NCBI GenBank assembly: GCA_903231505.1
Contig: CAFBRK010000216.1
Location: 124,001-188,000 of the forward strand
Reading direction: 5' to 3'
DNA from: Olavius algarvensis associated proteobacterium Delta 3
GTDB lineage: Bacteria; Desulfobacterota; Desulfobacteria; Desulfobacterales; CAFBRK01
DNA length: 64,000 nucleotides
The notes beneath the pieces are model-generated. The model was not told where the DNA came from. It saw only the letters and a program-made list of their open reading frames with translations, and did no database searches. The position numbers were made by a program, and so were the translations under genes. Below, piece by piece: positions 37,245 through 45,223 of this stretch (position 1 is its first letter; each line of letters opens with the position of its first letter).

Positions 37245-38207
37245 CTACCCCTGGATATAGTAGTTGCGCATCATGCCCATGTCCTCGTGTTCCAGATTGT
37301 GGCAATGGTATAAAAACAGTTCCGGGTAATCATCAAATTTTGTCAAAATTTTGATGCGCTCACCGGGCATTAGCAAAACCGTATCTTTCCAGCCGTCATC
37401 CACATAGCCTTCATGCATGACGCCACTGCGTTCGATGACGCGAAACTGCTTGCCGTGGAGGTGAATAGGGTGGGGCATGTTCATCATGTGCATCATTCCC
37501 CTCCCCCTGTTATGAAATTCCCAAATTTCCTTGGAGCCTAATTGGACAATTTCATCGTCTGCCACGTCTTCCATTTGAAAGACCCTCCCATTGATCGACC
37601 ATTGCATATGCCGCATGGACAGATAAAATTCACGAGGACGTGAAAAATTTGTGGCTTCATCTGGTTGCATGGGCTCGATATCGGAAAGTACGTCTGGCAG
37701 CGTCAGGTGATTTTTTGCGGGCCTGGTGACGTTAATGTTGAATATGGAAAAATCAGCACCGTTGGGAAAACGTTGATTTTGACCCATTCTTCCACCCATC
37801 ATCATTCCGCCCCCCATTCTGCCACCGCCCATGCCTCCGGTATCGAAGGGAAGGCTTGACAAAGAAGTCTTAAAACCGACAGGACGATCGCTGAAATCGG
37901 CCCAGATTTCCAATCGCTCACCGGGGCCCAAAAAGGCATACCTTCTGTTGACCGGTTTTTCCAGCAACCCGCCGTCTGTGCCGATGATAGTCAGAGGGCG
38001 GCCGTCTTCCCAGGCCAATTTGTATATTCGCGAATTGGAACCATTGAGCAGGCGTAACCGATAGGCACCGGTCGATACGGGGAGTGTGAAATCCGGCAGT
38101 CCGTTAACCATTATCATGTCGCCCAAAAACCCGGTCATCTGCTCCATTCTGTGACCCGACGTGTACACCAGCTGATTGTACGGATCAAACGTTCGGTCCT
38201 GAATCAC
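37245..38207 (-). pseudogene. 5'-truncated second copy of the multicopper oxidase
   Basis: 320 codons closely similar to the C-terminal 60% of the oxidase at 32400-33995, from IQDRTFD to the HCHNLEHEDMGMM copper site. Everything upstream, including the Tat signal, HWHG and HPHPHG copper ligands, is absent: similarity stops abruptly at about 38206. Without half of the trinuclear ligands it cannot form a normal enzyme. Probably a partial duplication followed by deletion; the Gly/Met-rich insert is retained and has diverged. Confidence 0.85.
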
Positions 38208-38448
38208 TACATTTTGCGGAGCGCATTCGGATCATGACTCACATCACCGAAGGTCGGACCATTTTAAAACGGAACATCTCTCACAAGACCGGGAGAGCGA
38301 AAATATCATCGAATTGAAACCGGAAGAATACCAGGTGTCTTCCAAGAGAGTCAGATAGCTGCACAAGGCCCATAGGGAACCACCAATTCTTCTTACAAGG
38401 GCCTGTTCTGGCGGCGCCAAACAAATTCGGTCTGGAAAGGGGACAAGA

Positions 38449-38829
38449 ATGGAGCATAATGAAAGCGGCAAACAACTGGGTGTAAGGCCAATGACGCTAG
38501 CATTCATGGAAAAAAGGAAAGAGAATCGATTTACATGCGCTTGCGGTGCTCAGTTTGAACTTTTCGCCAGATCAGTGTCTCACCGATCACAGATCATGGA
38601 TTTCAGCGATTCAGGAATGCGTCTGAAGTCCAGAATTCCCATAAAAATTGGCTGCATTCTGATGGTCCGGGCGACCGGGCCATGGGAGGATAGCCGGAAG
38701 GGCGGTGATCGTTGTTGTCCGCTCAACCGGATGTATGGCATCGGTCAGGTCAGGTGGTGTGAAAAATCGGAGGGGCACGATACGGAAGGCTACCTTCTGG
38801 GGTTGAAAATTCAAGGGCCTTGGAATTGA
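38449..38829 (+). CDS. PilZ-domain protein
   Basis: 126 residues with ATG 38449 (AGGGG six nt upstream). The c-di-GMP-binding pattern is incomplete but visible: KRKENRF near residue 22 for the RxxxR segment and DFSDSGMRLKS for the D/NxSxxG loop, then GQVRWCEK and YLLGLKI strands. It lies next to a diguanylate cyclase, which supports a c-di-GMP effector role. Confidence 0.75.
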   Translation: MEHNESGKQLGVRPMTLAFMEKRKENRFTCACGAQFELFARSVSHRSQIMDFSDSGMRLKSRIPIKIGCILMVRATGPWEDSRKGGDRCCPLNRMYGIGQVRWCEKSEGHDTEGYLLGLKIQGPWN

Positions 38830-38864
38830 AACAAAATTCTGTATTGCCCCTGTCAAAACGCGGT

Positions 38865-39725
38865 CTAATAGCAAATTCGGTTTCGGCCGTCGTTTTTTGC
38901 CCTATAGAGGCAAGCATCGGCTTCTCGGATGATGTCTTGGACATCTAATCGATGGAATGAGTCGAAACGCGAACAGCCGATACTGACCGTGATTTTGCCT
39001 TCCGGCTGGGATTCTCCCAGTTCAAAGGGGAAAGTTTCAATGTTGTTTCGGATACGTTCGGCCAAATGAACCGCCATGGTGATGTCGGTGTTGGGCATAA
39101 GAGCCAGGAATTCCTCGCCTCCATAACGCGCGACCAAATCGGTCTTTCTCGCCAAACTTCTTAGGCGGTCGGAGAACTGCTGAAGCAACTGGTCCCCGGC
39201 CGGATGCCCGTAAGTATCATTGTATTGTTTGAAACAGTCGATGTCGATCATCATCAGAGACAGGGGGGTGCCATAGCGATCCGCCCGCTGGATCTCTCGG
39301 ACGATACTCTGCATTGCAAATCGCCTGTTATATAATCCGGTGAGATCATCGGTAATGGACAGCAGCTTAATTTTCGAGTGAAGCATGGCTTGCCGATACG
39401 TATTAAAGCCGTTCAATAGCCCGAAAGCCGCTCCGATAATTGTAAAATAAATCGCCATTTGAGCGTGTTCCCATAAGAACGCCGAAACAAGCGATAATGG
39501 AATTGCAGCATTCTTTCCCTCTGAAATGCTGTGGACCACCACCGAAGCCGGATGCAATACAGCGTATCCGATAACAGCGCCCAAACCGACATGCCGCGCC
39601 AGATGTTTGCCAAGCTCATATTTGCTCATGTTCGGAATCGCATTCGAAAATGGGCAGAGTGGGCATGCTCGAACCAAGCCATCCTTCCATTGCTGCAGTT
39701 CTATCAGTCCGTCAGCAATTCCCAC
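38865..39725 (-). CDS. Diguanylate cyclase (GGDEF domain)
   Basis: 286 residues. An N-terminal part with two predicted membrane segments (about 50-70 and 85-105) precedes a GGDEF domain: DDLTGLYNRR, DIDCFKQYNDTYGH and the active-site GGEEF. The inhibitory I-site RKTD lies five residues before GGEEF, so product feedback is expected. Makes c-di-GMP at the membrane. The start is 10 bp after the small minus-strand gene upstream, suggesting co-transcription. Confidence 0.92.
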   Translation of the reverse strand: MGIADGLIELQQWKDGLVRACPLCPFSNAIPNMSKYELGKHLARHVGLGAVIGYAVLHPASVVVHSISEGKNAAIPLSLVSAFLWEHAQMAIYFTIIGAAFGLLNGFNTYRQAMLHSKIKLLSITDDLTGLYNRRFAMQSIVREIQRADRYGTPLSLMMIDIDCFKQYNDTYGHPAGDQLLQQFSDRLRSLARKTDLVARYGGEEFLALMPNTDITMAVHLAERIRNNIETFPFELGESQPEGKITVSIGCSRFDSFHRLDVQDIIREADACLYRAKNDGRNRICY

Positions 39726-39735
39726 CCCGGCTGAA

Positions 39736-39939
39736 TTAAAAATGCGACAGAAAAATACCCTGGGCCTCGAGCTTGTTGACCTGTTCCCGGTTTAGGATTT
39801 CCCTCAAACCACTGAGGTACTCGAGCCCCGTTAGGAGCATTTCTGCTTCGACTTCCGCTTCATTTACAAACAACGCCTTGATCTGTTTAGAGTTTTTCCC
39901 CTTGCCCCACCGAAGACGGGGCTGCCTTTCGACCAGCAC
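39736..39939 (-). CDS. Small protein upstream of the diguanylate cyclase
   Basis: 67 codons from GTG 39939, ending 10 bp before the cyclase. Natural-looking helical composition (FVNEAEVEAEMLLTGLEYL, NREQVNKLEAQGIF). AGGAGG lies very close to the GTG, so the exact start is uncertain. No family recognised. Overlaps the preceding minus-strand gene by 53 bp in another frame. Confidence 0.5.
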   Translation of the reverse strand: MLVERQPRLRWGKGKNSKQIKALFVNEAEVEAEMLLTGLEYLSGLREILNREQVNKLEAQGIFLSHF

Positions 39940-40135
39940 AACCTCCTCTCCCGGTTATAGGGCAGGTGATGTCCGCTATTGATCGATCAAGGGTAAAACC
40001 CTCCTGGAAATTTCCCTTACTTGGCCGGCGCTTGCCTTTGCGCCGGTCCTTTCCACTTCTTCTTTCCGGAATATACACTGTATATACGAACTCGCGACAA
40101 TCTATGCCGGATCGTTTTTCCACCTTTTCATTCAT
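39887..40135 (-). CDS. Small arginine-rich ERRSGKDRR protein
   Basis: 82 residues from ATG 40135, with GGAG seven nt upstream. The core VYIPERRSGKDRRKGKRR resembles short basic proteins common in Desulfobacterota, some of which accompany PilZ and response-regulator genes. The C-terminal half is longer than usual and partly overlaps the next gene, so only the first 45 residues are well supported. Confidence 0.55.
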   Translation of the reverse strand: MNEKVEKRSGIDCREFVYTVYIPERRSGKDRRKGKRRPSKGNFQEGFTLDRSIADITCPITGRGGCAGRKAAPSSVGQGEKL

Positions 40136-40166
40136 TTTTTGCTCCGAACTCTATCTGCCGATGCCG

Positions 40167-40585
40167 CTACCGGATGTCGTCCATTCGCCTTTCCAGTTGT
40201 TCAACCCGCTCCATCTTTCGGTTGATTTCTTCCGGGTCGGCGGTTTTACCGCGGATCATTTTGGAAAGCTCCCGCCGCTCAAGGTGCAGTTCATCTTTCA
40301 GATCCTGGTACTCGCTATTCCGGTACGCATTTCTCTGTTCGTTGAAACCGGTCCCGCCCAAAAACGGTCTTGGTCGTGGCCCTGCCCGCGACTGTCGCCC
40401 ATGCTGCCGCCCGGCTGCCTGTAACCATTGCCTTGACCGCCCATCATGTGCCCTCCGCCGCTTCCGCCCATCATGGCAAGCATCGGTCCTGCAGGAAGCG
40501 GCTGCTCTGTTGCATAGGCTGCCAAGAGGCCGGTCTGAAGCAGCGCAACAAATGACACGATCAATATTAAGGGCGTCTTTTTCAT
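40167..40585 (-). pseudogene. Frameshifted Spy/ZraP-like periplasmic protein
   Basis: The first frame (from ATG 40585) gives a signal peptide and a Gly/Met-rich segment (MLAMMGGSGGGHMMGGQG) as far as DQDRF. The next frame continues with NEQRNAYRNSEYQDLKDELH and a charged helical core to a stop at 40167. The shift falls in a run of five T (minus strand, about 40362-40366): one extra T restores a single 140-residue protein. Either a real inactivating indel or a homopolymer sequencing error. A sigma-54 promoter lies 73 bp upstream. Confidence 0.7.
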
Positions 40586-40657
40586 TGGATATCTCCCTGT
40601 TGGAACGCTGGTTCTCGTTTTCGCTTAGATAATGAGATCACTCTGTACCCGGAAAAA

Positions 40658-40673
40658 AGCATGGATCATGCCA
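40658..40673 (-). promoter_or_regulatory. Sigma-54 promoter of the frameshifted Spy-like gene
   Basis: Minus strand TGGCAT-GATCC-ATGCT: invariant GG and GC at the right spacing, two mismatches to consensus. Confidence 0.65.
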
Positions 40674-40794
40674 CAATGCGGCCAGGGCAGCGCCAGAAAG
40701 TCGTAACGCATTGATATCAATTTAATTATATTATAAATAGGGGATTTGTTGCTCAGCGGCGGGATGCGCTTATAGTGCTGGGTGCAACGGCGGC

Positions 40795-40809
40795 GTGTAA
40801 AAAATACCA
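40795..40809. promoter_or_regulatory. Putative enhancer box
   Basis: GTGTAA-AAA-ATACCA, one better and one weaker half-site, about 120 bp upstream of the sigma-54 promoter. Confidence 0.45.
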
Positions 40810-41057
40810 GGTTTCGAAACGATTGACCAACGTCCCAGTGTTAAAATCACCCGACTACCGGCGCTTCGGCGACTTTCGTAAGGCCATTTCCCCAAAAGCA
40901 TCCGTGCGGCTTCGACTCCAAAACCTGAGGCAAACATCATACCGTCGGGAATGTCAGGTCTGCAAAATTCAGGAAACTCGCGAGGGCTTCACCGGGGTGG
41001 GTAAAAACAGCCAAGGTGTTATCAGGCAGTAACACGCGACAGCCGATCGAGCACAGC

Positions 41058-41387
41058 TCATCGACCGATCATCCGGACACTGCCCGTCTGTTTATCCACC
41101 AGTAGCCGCTGAATTGTAGTTCCATCGGGGCGAACGATTGTCGCGATATAATATCGGCCTTCATTTTTTACCCCGTCGATGTTGAATTCATCTTCTATTT
41201 GGCGGCTCACTTCCTGTTCGATGATGATGCGAGCGGTGCCGGTGCTCATCCCGTCAAACAGCTCCTGGATGATTTCATTCTGGGCCGGTTGCCTTCCAGA
41301 CCTTTCACCGTCCTCTATGTTACCGGACTGCGATGCATCGGCATAAGCTTTTTGGATATATTTCATAATCTGTTTTTTTGGCTTCAT
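41058..41387 (-). CDS. Hypothetical protein downstream of the Ser/Thr kinase
   Basis: 109 residues, soluble, charged (N-terminal MKPKKQIMKYIQKAYADAS; C-terminal YYIATIVRPDGTTIQRLLVD, which looks like beta strands). No family recognised. AGGA upstream of ATG 41387. Lies 75 bp after the kinase on the same strand and may be the last gene of the copA operon. Confidence 0.6.
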   Translation of the reverse strand: MKPKKQIMKYIQKAYADASQSGNIEDGERSGRQPAQNEIIQELFDGMSTGTARIIIEQEVSRQIEDEFNIDGVKNEGRYYIATIVRPDGTTIQRLLVDKQTGSVRMIGR

Positions 41388-41462
41388 GATTCGTTTTCCT
41401 TTGCTATAGCCGTATCCTTGAACAAAAGGATTGCCATATCTTGTTGCTGCTTTTAATTGGTC

Positions 41463-43238
41463 TTATTTGGTGCCGGTTCCGCCGACGGCATCCAAGACGG
41501 TTCGAAAGCCGACATCATCGAACCCTTCCCAGGGATAACGTTTTGTTGGGCTCCTTTCGGTACCCTCCGCAAACCATTCAACGACACGGCTGTCTGAAGA
41601 CAGATCCGGCTTTATGGCTGAAATCCATTCCTTGACGATCATCGATTCTTGTGGCGGTCGGCTGCCGTTTGAGGGCAGGTCGCCCTTTCCCATATGGGAA
41701 TGCATGGTATCTCCGGATTCCCCCTGGATGGCCTCCGATACGACTGGAAACCGCTGTATCAAAATCTGCCATTCGTCGTAGGTCGGAATGCGTTTTCCGT
41801 AATGACGGGCATAGGCCTGAGCACCCAGCCAGGTGATCCGTGTAACAGGTTTCGGCGCCCACGTCGCCTGCCGCAAGTGAAACCGCGAATGCTGGAAGAC
41901 AATCTGGTCTGATCCAGCGCTGCCGTCACCCAAATAAACCCATATCTCGTCATTGTGCTTGACGACACCGTCAGTCACCGTTAAAGACTCGCTTACCTCG
42001 TTTAAAAATTCCGCAAAATGATGAAAAGTCACCAACGACGGGTCCGTGTACAATATCAGATCCTTGTTCGGGCTCTGCACCAATATCATCTCACGTCCGT
42101 CCCGGGTGATCAGCGTCGGTTGAAGTTTATCGAAAGTCGGAATCGCAGGATCCGAATGTTCATTCGATGCATTGTCTCCTGCGATGCCCGCCGAATTGGA
42201 ATCACCGCTTTCCACCAAATGATATATCGTCATGCCACCTATGGAGATGAGCACCAATACGATCCCGGCCCACAGCCAGGTGACGTATCCGGGGTGTTGT
42301 GGTCGCACTTTTTTCTCTCGCCGGAATGCCAGCGCCTGCATCAGCGCCTGCCGCAGCTCCGATACGGATTGGTACCGGTTGCGGAGATTCTCATCGGTGG
42401 CCTTGCGGACGATACCGTCCATGGTTTTCAGAAAATCCGTATCCGGATTTTTCAGGCCGACTGATTTGAAAGGTACTGTCTTGGAATCCAGCTTGCCGCT
42501 TATGGCTTCATAGAGAATTTTGCCAAGCGAGTAGATATCCGCGGGGATTTTGGCTCTTCGGAATTCCGCAAACTGTTCCGGCGCCATGTAGGGCATGGTT
42601 CCTTTGACATCCCATGAGTTTGAGACGGCTTTCAGTTTTGGCGATCTGGCCAATCCAAAGTCGGCGATTTTAGGTGTGTCTCCGTCCATGAGAATATTTT
42701 CCGGCTTAATATCCCGATGGATGATGTCATGGGCATGAATGGCTTCGAGCCCGTCCAGAACCGGGAAAAAGTAGCGTTCCATCCATTCTGCAAAAAGTTC
42801 GGTTTCGTCATCGAAACCTTCTTCGGACATGGTGTACCGAAACGTGTTTCCCGGCACATATTCCATGGCGATATACTGCACCGGCTTGGAACCACCCTGC
42901 CGCTGGGCGCTCACCGAACCATAATCGTAAATCTGCAGTACGTTCGGGTGACTCACCTGCGCCATTGTCTGAACCTCTATCTGGAGACGTTTCATTGCGT
43001 TGGTGACTTCTTCCGGATTCTCTTCGAAGTCCTGCAGGATGTCTTCCGAAATCACCTTCATAGCGACGTCGCGGTTGAGATTGAGCTGATGGGCCCGATA
43101 GACTTCCCCCATGCCTCCTTTTCCGACGTTCTCGATTAGAACCCATTTGTCGTCGATCACGCTACCGGTATCAAACAGAGTTCTTGCAGATGTAGTATCT
43201 GATGTCATTGTTGGTTTCATGGCTTCACGTTTTGGCAT
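41463..43238 (-). CDS. Transmembrane Ser/Thr protein kinase with FGE-like extracytoplasmic domain
   Basis: 591 residues. The eukaryote-like kinase domain (about 30-310) has GKGGMGEVYRA, AMKVI, HRDIKPEN, DFGLA and APE. One membrane helix (about 325-348) leads to an extracytoplasmic domain resembling formylglycine-generating-enzyme/sulfatase-modifying proteins (VTRITWLGAQAYARHYGKRI and a C-terminal GFRTVLD). That domain probably senses or binds a ligand rather than acting as an enzyme, since it is shortened. The start overlaps the PP2C gene by 22 bp, a kinase-phosphatase pair. Confidence 0.88.
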   Translation of the reverse strand: MPKREAMKPTMTSDTTSARTLFDTGSVIDDKWVLIENVGKGGMGEVYRAHQLNLNRDVAMKVISEDILQDFEENPEEVTNAMKRLQIEVQTMAQVSHPNVLQIYDYGSVSAQRQGGSKPVQYIAMEYVPGNTFRYTMSEEGFDDETELFAEWMERYFFPVLDGLEAIHAHDIIHRDIKPENILMDGDTPKIADFGLARSPKLKAVSNSWDVKGTMPYMAPEQFAEFRRAKIPADIYSLGKILYEAISGKLDSKTVPFKSVGLKNPDTDFLKTMDGIVRKATDENLRNRYQSVSELRQALMQALAFRREKKVRPQHPGYVTWLWAGIVLVLISIGGMTIYHLVESGDSNSAGIAGDNASNEHSDPAIPTFDKLQPTLITRDGREMILVQSPNKDLILYTDPSLVTFHHFAEFLNEVSESLTVTDGVVKHNDEIWVYLGDGSAGSDQIVFQHSRFHLRQATWAPKPVTRITWLGAQAYARHYGKRIPTYDEWQILIQRFPVVSEAIQGESGDTMHSHMGKGDLPSNGSRPPQESMIVKEWISAIKPDLSSDSRVVEWFAEGTERSPTKRYPWEGFDDVGFRTVLDAVGGTGTK

Positions 43239-44050
43239 AAGTCGTCAACCCTGTGGAATTTCACAACCACCGCTGTAACGTTGTCTCTGGCTCCGCCTTT
43301 CAATGCCTTGTTGATCAATTCCGTTGCCGAGTCTTCTGCAAAGGGTCGATTCGCAAGCGAATCGATTATCCAGTTTTCGTCAACCGCATTGTACAATCCA
43401 TCGGTGCACAACAAAAAACAATCATCTGCCTTCAGATCATCGACTCGGGCGTCCACGAATTCCAGCGGTTCTCCCGTACCCACAGCGCGCGTCAGCATAT
43501 GACGAAGGGGATGCAAATGGGCTTGGGCCGGGTTGACCTCGCCCTCGAAAATCATATCCTGAACAAAAGTGTGATCAACGGTCAGACAGCTTAAGTGGCC
43601 TTTGCGAAGGCGGTAAATCCGGCTGTCTCCAACATGGGCGATCACGCTGTGGGTATCGGTAAGGACAAGGCAAGAGAGGGTAGTCCCCATATCCTCCAAA
43701 AAGCTATGCCTTAATCCCTGGATCCGTATGCTCCGATCGAAACGAATGATGGCTTCGGCTAACCGGCGACGAATGTCTGCTTGGGTTCGATTTACATCTG
43801 GTTGAAATTCCTTCTTGTAGTAGTGATTCAAACCCTCACAAGCCAGCCGGCTGGCAAGACCTCCACCAGGATGGCCGCCCATACCGTCGGCGACGGCAAA
43901 AAGGTGCCCTGTGCCATCTAATGTGTCCGGCGCGGTCGCTGCAAGGGTATTATCCTGGTTGTGTTGCCTCTGCCCAATATGGGTGCACATGCCATGGTCA
44001 ACAAAGAAGACGTCGGGTTTAGGAACTTCATTCTTTGGGCTGGCATCCAT
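43217..44050 (-). CDS. PP2C-family Ser/Thr phosphatase
   Basis: 277 residues. Metal-binding motifs DGMGGHPGG, LVLTDTHSVIAHVGDSRIYR (given up to its 20 residues), LCTDGLYN and GGARDNVTAVVV are intact. Cytoplasmic manganese/magnesium-dependent phosphatase expected to reverse the phosphorylation made by the adjoining kinase. Overlaps the kinase by 22 bp; 7 bp after the membrane protein upstream. Confidence 0.92.
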   Translation of the reverse strand: MDASPKNEVPKPDVFFVDHGMCTHIGQRQHNQDNTLAATAPDTLDGTGHLFAVADGMGGHPGGGLASRLACEGLNHYYKKEFQPDVNRTQADIRRRLAEAIIRFDRSIRIQGLRHSFLEDMGTTLSCLVLTDTHSVIAHVGDSRIYRLRKGHLSCLTVDHTFVQDMIFEGEVNPAQAHLHPLRHMLTRAVGTGEPLEFVDARVDDLKADDCFLLCTDGLYNAVDENWIIDSLANRPFAEDSATELINKALKGGARDNVTAVVVKFHRVDDLCQNVKP

Positions 44051-44057
44051 CTATCAA

Positions 44058-44531
44058 TCACCTGTACAGCACGACCATCCATCCGGACGCCGTAAACACC
44101 CCCGCTGTGGCCCAGAAGAGAAGCCGTGGAATCCTGGATACCCCATCGTAGGCCTTGCGGTACGCCGCTGCCCCCTCGAAAATCACAAGGCCTTCACACA
44201 TGATTTCCCACGCAGCGAGGCCGCTGATAAGCAGAAAGAGAATCTTTACCCAATCGGCGTGCCCTGTTGCAGAAGAAAGGACGATGAGTACCGTCATGTA
44301 TATCAATAGCGCGGGGGCTGTCCGAAAGTGTGCAAACTCATGGGAAAAGCTCATATCGCGGTTCAGACTTTCAGGTAACCCTATCCGCAACAGCCAATTG
44401 GTCAGTGGGAGGTGGGGCATTACGATACCGCCGACCTCCGCCTTGTGCAGAAATCCAGGGCCTATGGTAACTGTTGCGGTTATCCCGAACCAGACTTGTG
44501 CTTTCCTCGTTTCCGAACCGTCGGTGTTCAT
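44058..44531 (-). CDS. Hypothetical membrane protein in the copA operon
   Basis: 157 residues with three or four hydrophobic segments (one short region near residue 15-30, then about 72-92, 95-115 and 136-155) and a SFSHEFAHFRTAPALLIYM segment. No family recognised. Overlaps the RseC-like gene by 4 bp (ATGA), so they are translationally coupled. Confidence 0.65.
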   Translation of the reverse strand: MNTDGSETRKAQVWFGITATVTIGPGFLHKAEVGGIVMPHLPLTNWLLRIGLPESLNRDMSFSHEFAHFRTAPALLIYMTVLIVLSSATGHADWVKILFLLISGLAAWEIMCEGLVIFEGAAAYRKAYDGVSRIPRLLFWATAGVFTASGWMVVLYR

Positions 44532-44863
44532 ACATTGGGGGCTTTCATATTTCTTCTCCTTACACCTTGCTGCAACCCTGTAGACCGATAATCGGCGAGA
44601 ACTTCTTTCAATACAACGGGCATGAGATACATAATGGCGGCACCGGTGAACAGGTTCGCCGATGCCAGACGCACGTTGACCAGATCGCCGGCTTCAGCCC
44701 CAATTGGGTTGGCGACGCGGCTTTCCATTTTCGCGCTTGCCAGACAACTCCGGCACCCACCGGGGGTCGACTGGCATCCTCCGCAGGCACCTTTGCGATC
44801 GGTGACCACATGAGCATAATTGTTCGAATCGGTTTTGATGACGATGCCAATATGGTCGGCCAT
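44528..44863 (-). CDS. RseC/MucC family membrane protein
   Basis: 111 residues. The conserved cluster GACGGCQSTPGGCRSC (four cysteines) matches the RseC/RsxC-associated family involved in SoxR reduction and envelope-stress control; a hydrophobic stretch follows. It is shorter than the usual 140-160 residues, ending shortly after one membrane segment (FTGAAIMYLMPVVLKEVL). Coupled to the next gene by ATGA. Confidence 0.75.
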   Translation of the reverse strand: MADHIGIVIKTDSNNYAHVVTDRKGACGGCQSTPGGCRSCLASAKMESRVANPIGAEAGDLVNVRLASANLFTGAAIMYLMPVVLKEVLADYRSTGLQQGVRRRNMKAPNV

Positions 44864-44879
44864 GGAAACACCTCGCTTG

Positions 44880-45155
44880 TTAATGTTGTTCCTGCTCTGA
44901 TTGTCTTGAGGGTTTGTCTGACAACGCTTCCTCTTCCGGTGCCGGCAGTTGAGGGCGAGGCACTTCTCGACGGTCGCCGTGATCGTGACCTCCGCGATGC
45001 ATCAGCAGATGCATGGCCGGGCAGAGTAGAAATAACAGATAAAGTCCCCAATTACCTGTGTCCGTCGTGGTGGTCAGCACATAGACAGCAAGCAGCATGG
45101 CAGCACAACCGGCTGCCATCAGCACGGTGTGGCGATAGTTTCGAATGAGTCTCAT
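44880..45155 (-). CDS. DUF2933 family small membrane protein
   Basis: 91 residues: two membrane helices (about 9-28 and 33-49), the family PAMHLLMHRGGHDHG histidine segment, then a charged tail. DUF2933 genes accompany copper/heavy-metal resistance genes. Starts 68 bp downstream of copA, same strand. Confidence 0.8.
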   Translation of the reverse strand: MRLIRNYRHTVLMAAGCAAMLLAVYVLTTTTDTGNWGLYLLFLLCPAMHLLMHRGGHDHGDRREVPRPQLPAPEEEALSDKPSRQSEQEQH

Positions 45156-45223
45156 GATTTCTCCTATCCGATATTCCCTTATTGTTGTTTGAACAAATAC
45201 CCGGCTCTCTATATTGTCGGCTG

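Noticed and set aside
40775-41032. 85-codon plus-strand frame
   Set aside because: No motif; lies in the regulatory region of the Spy-like gene.
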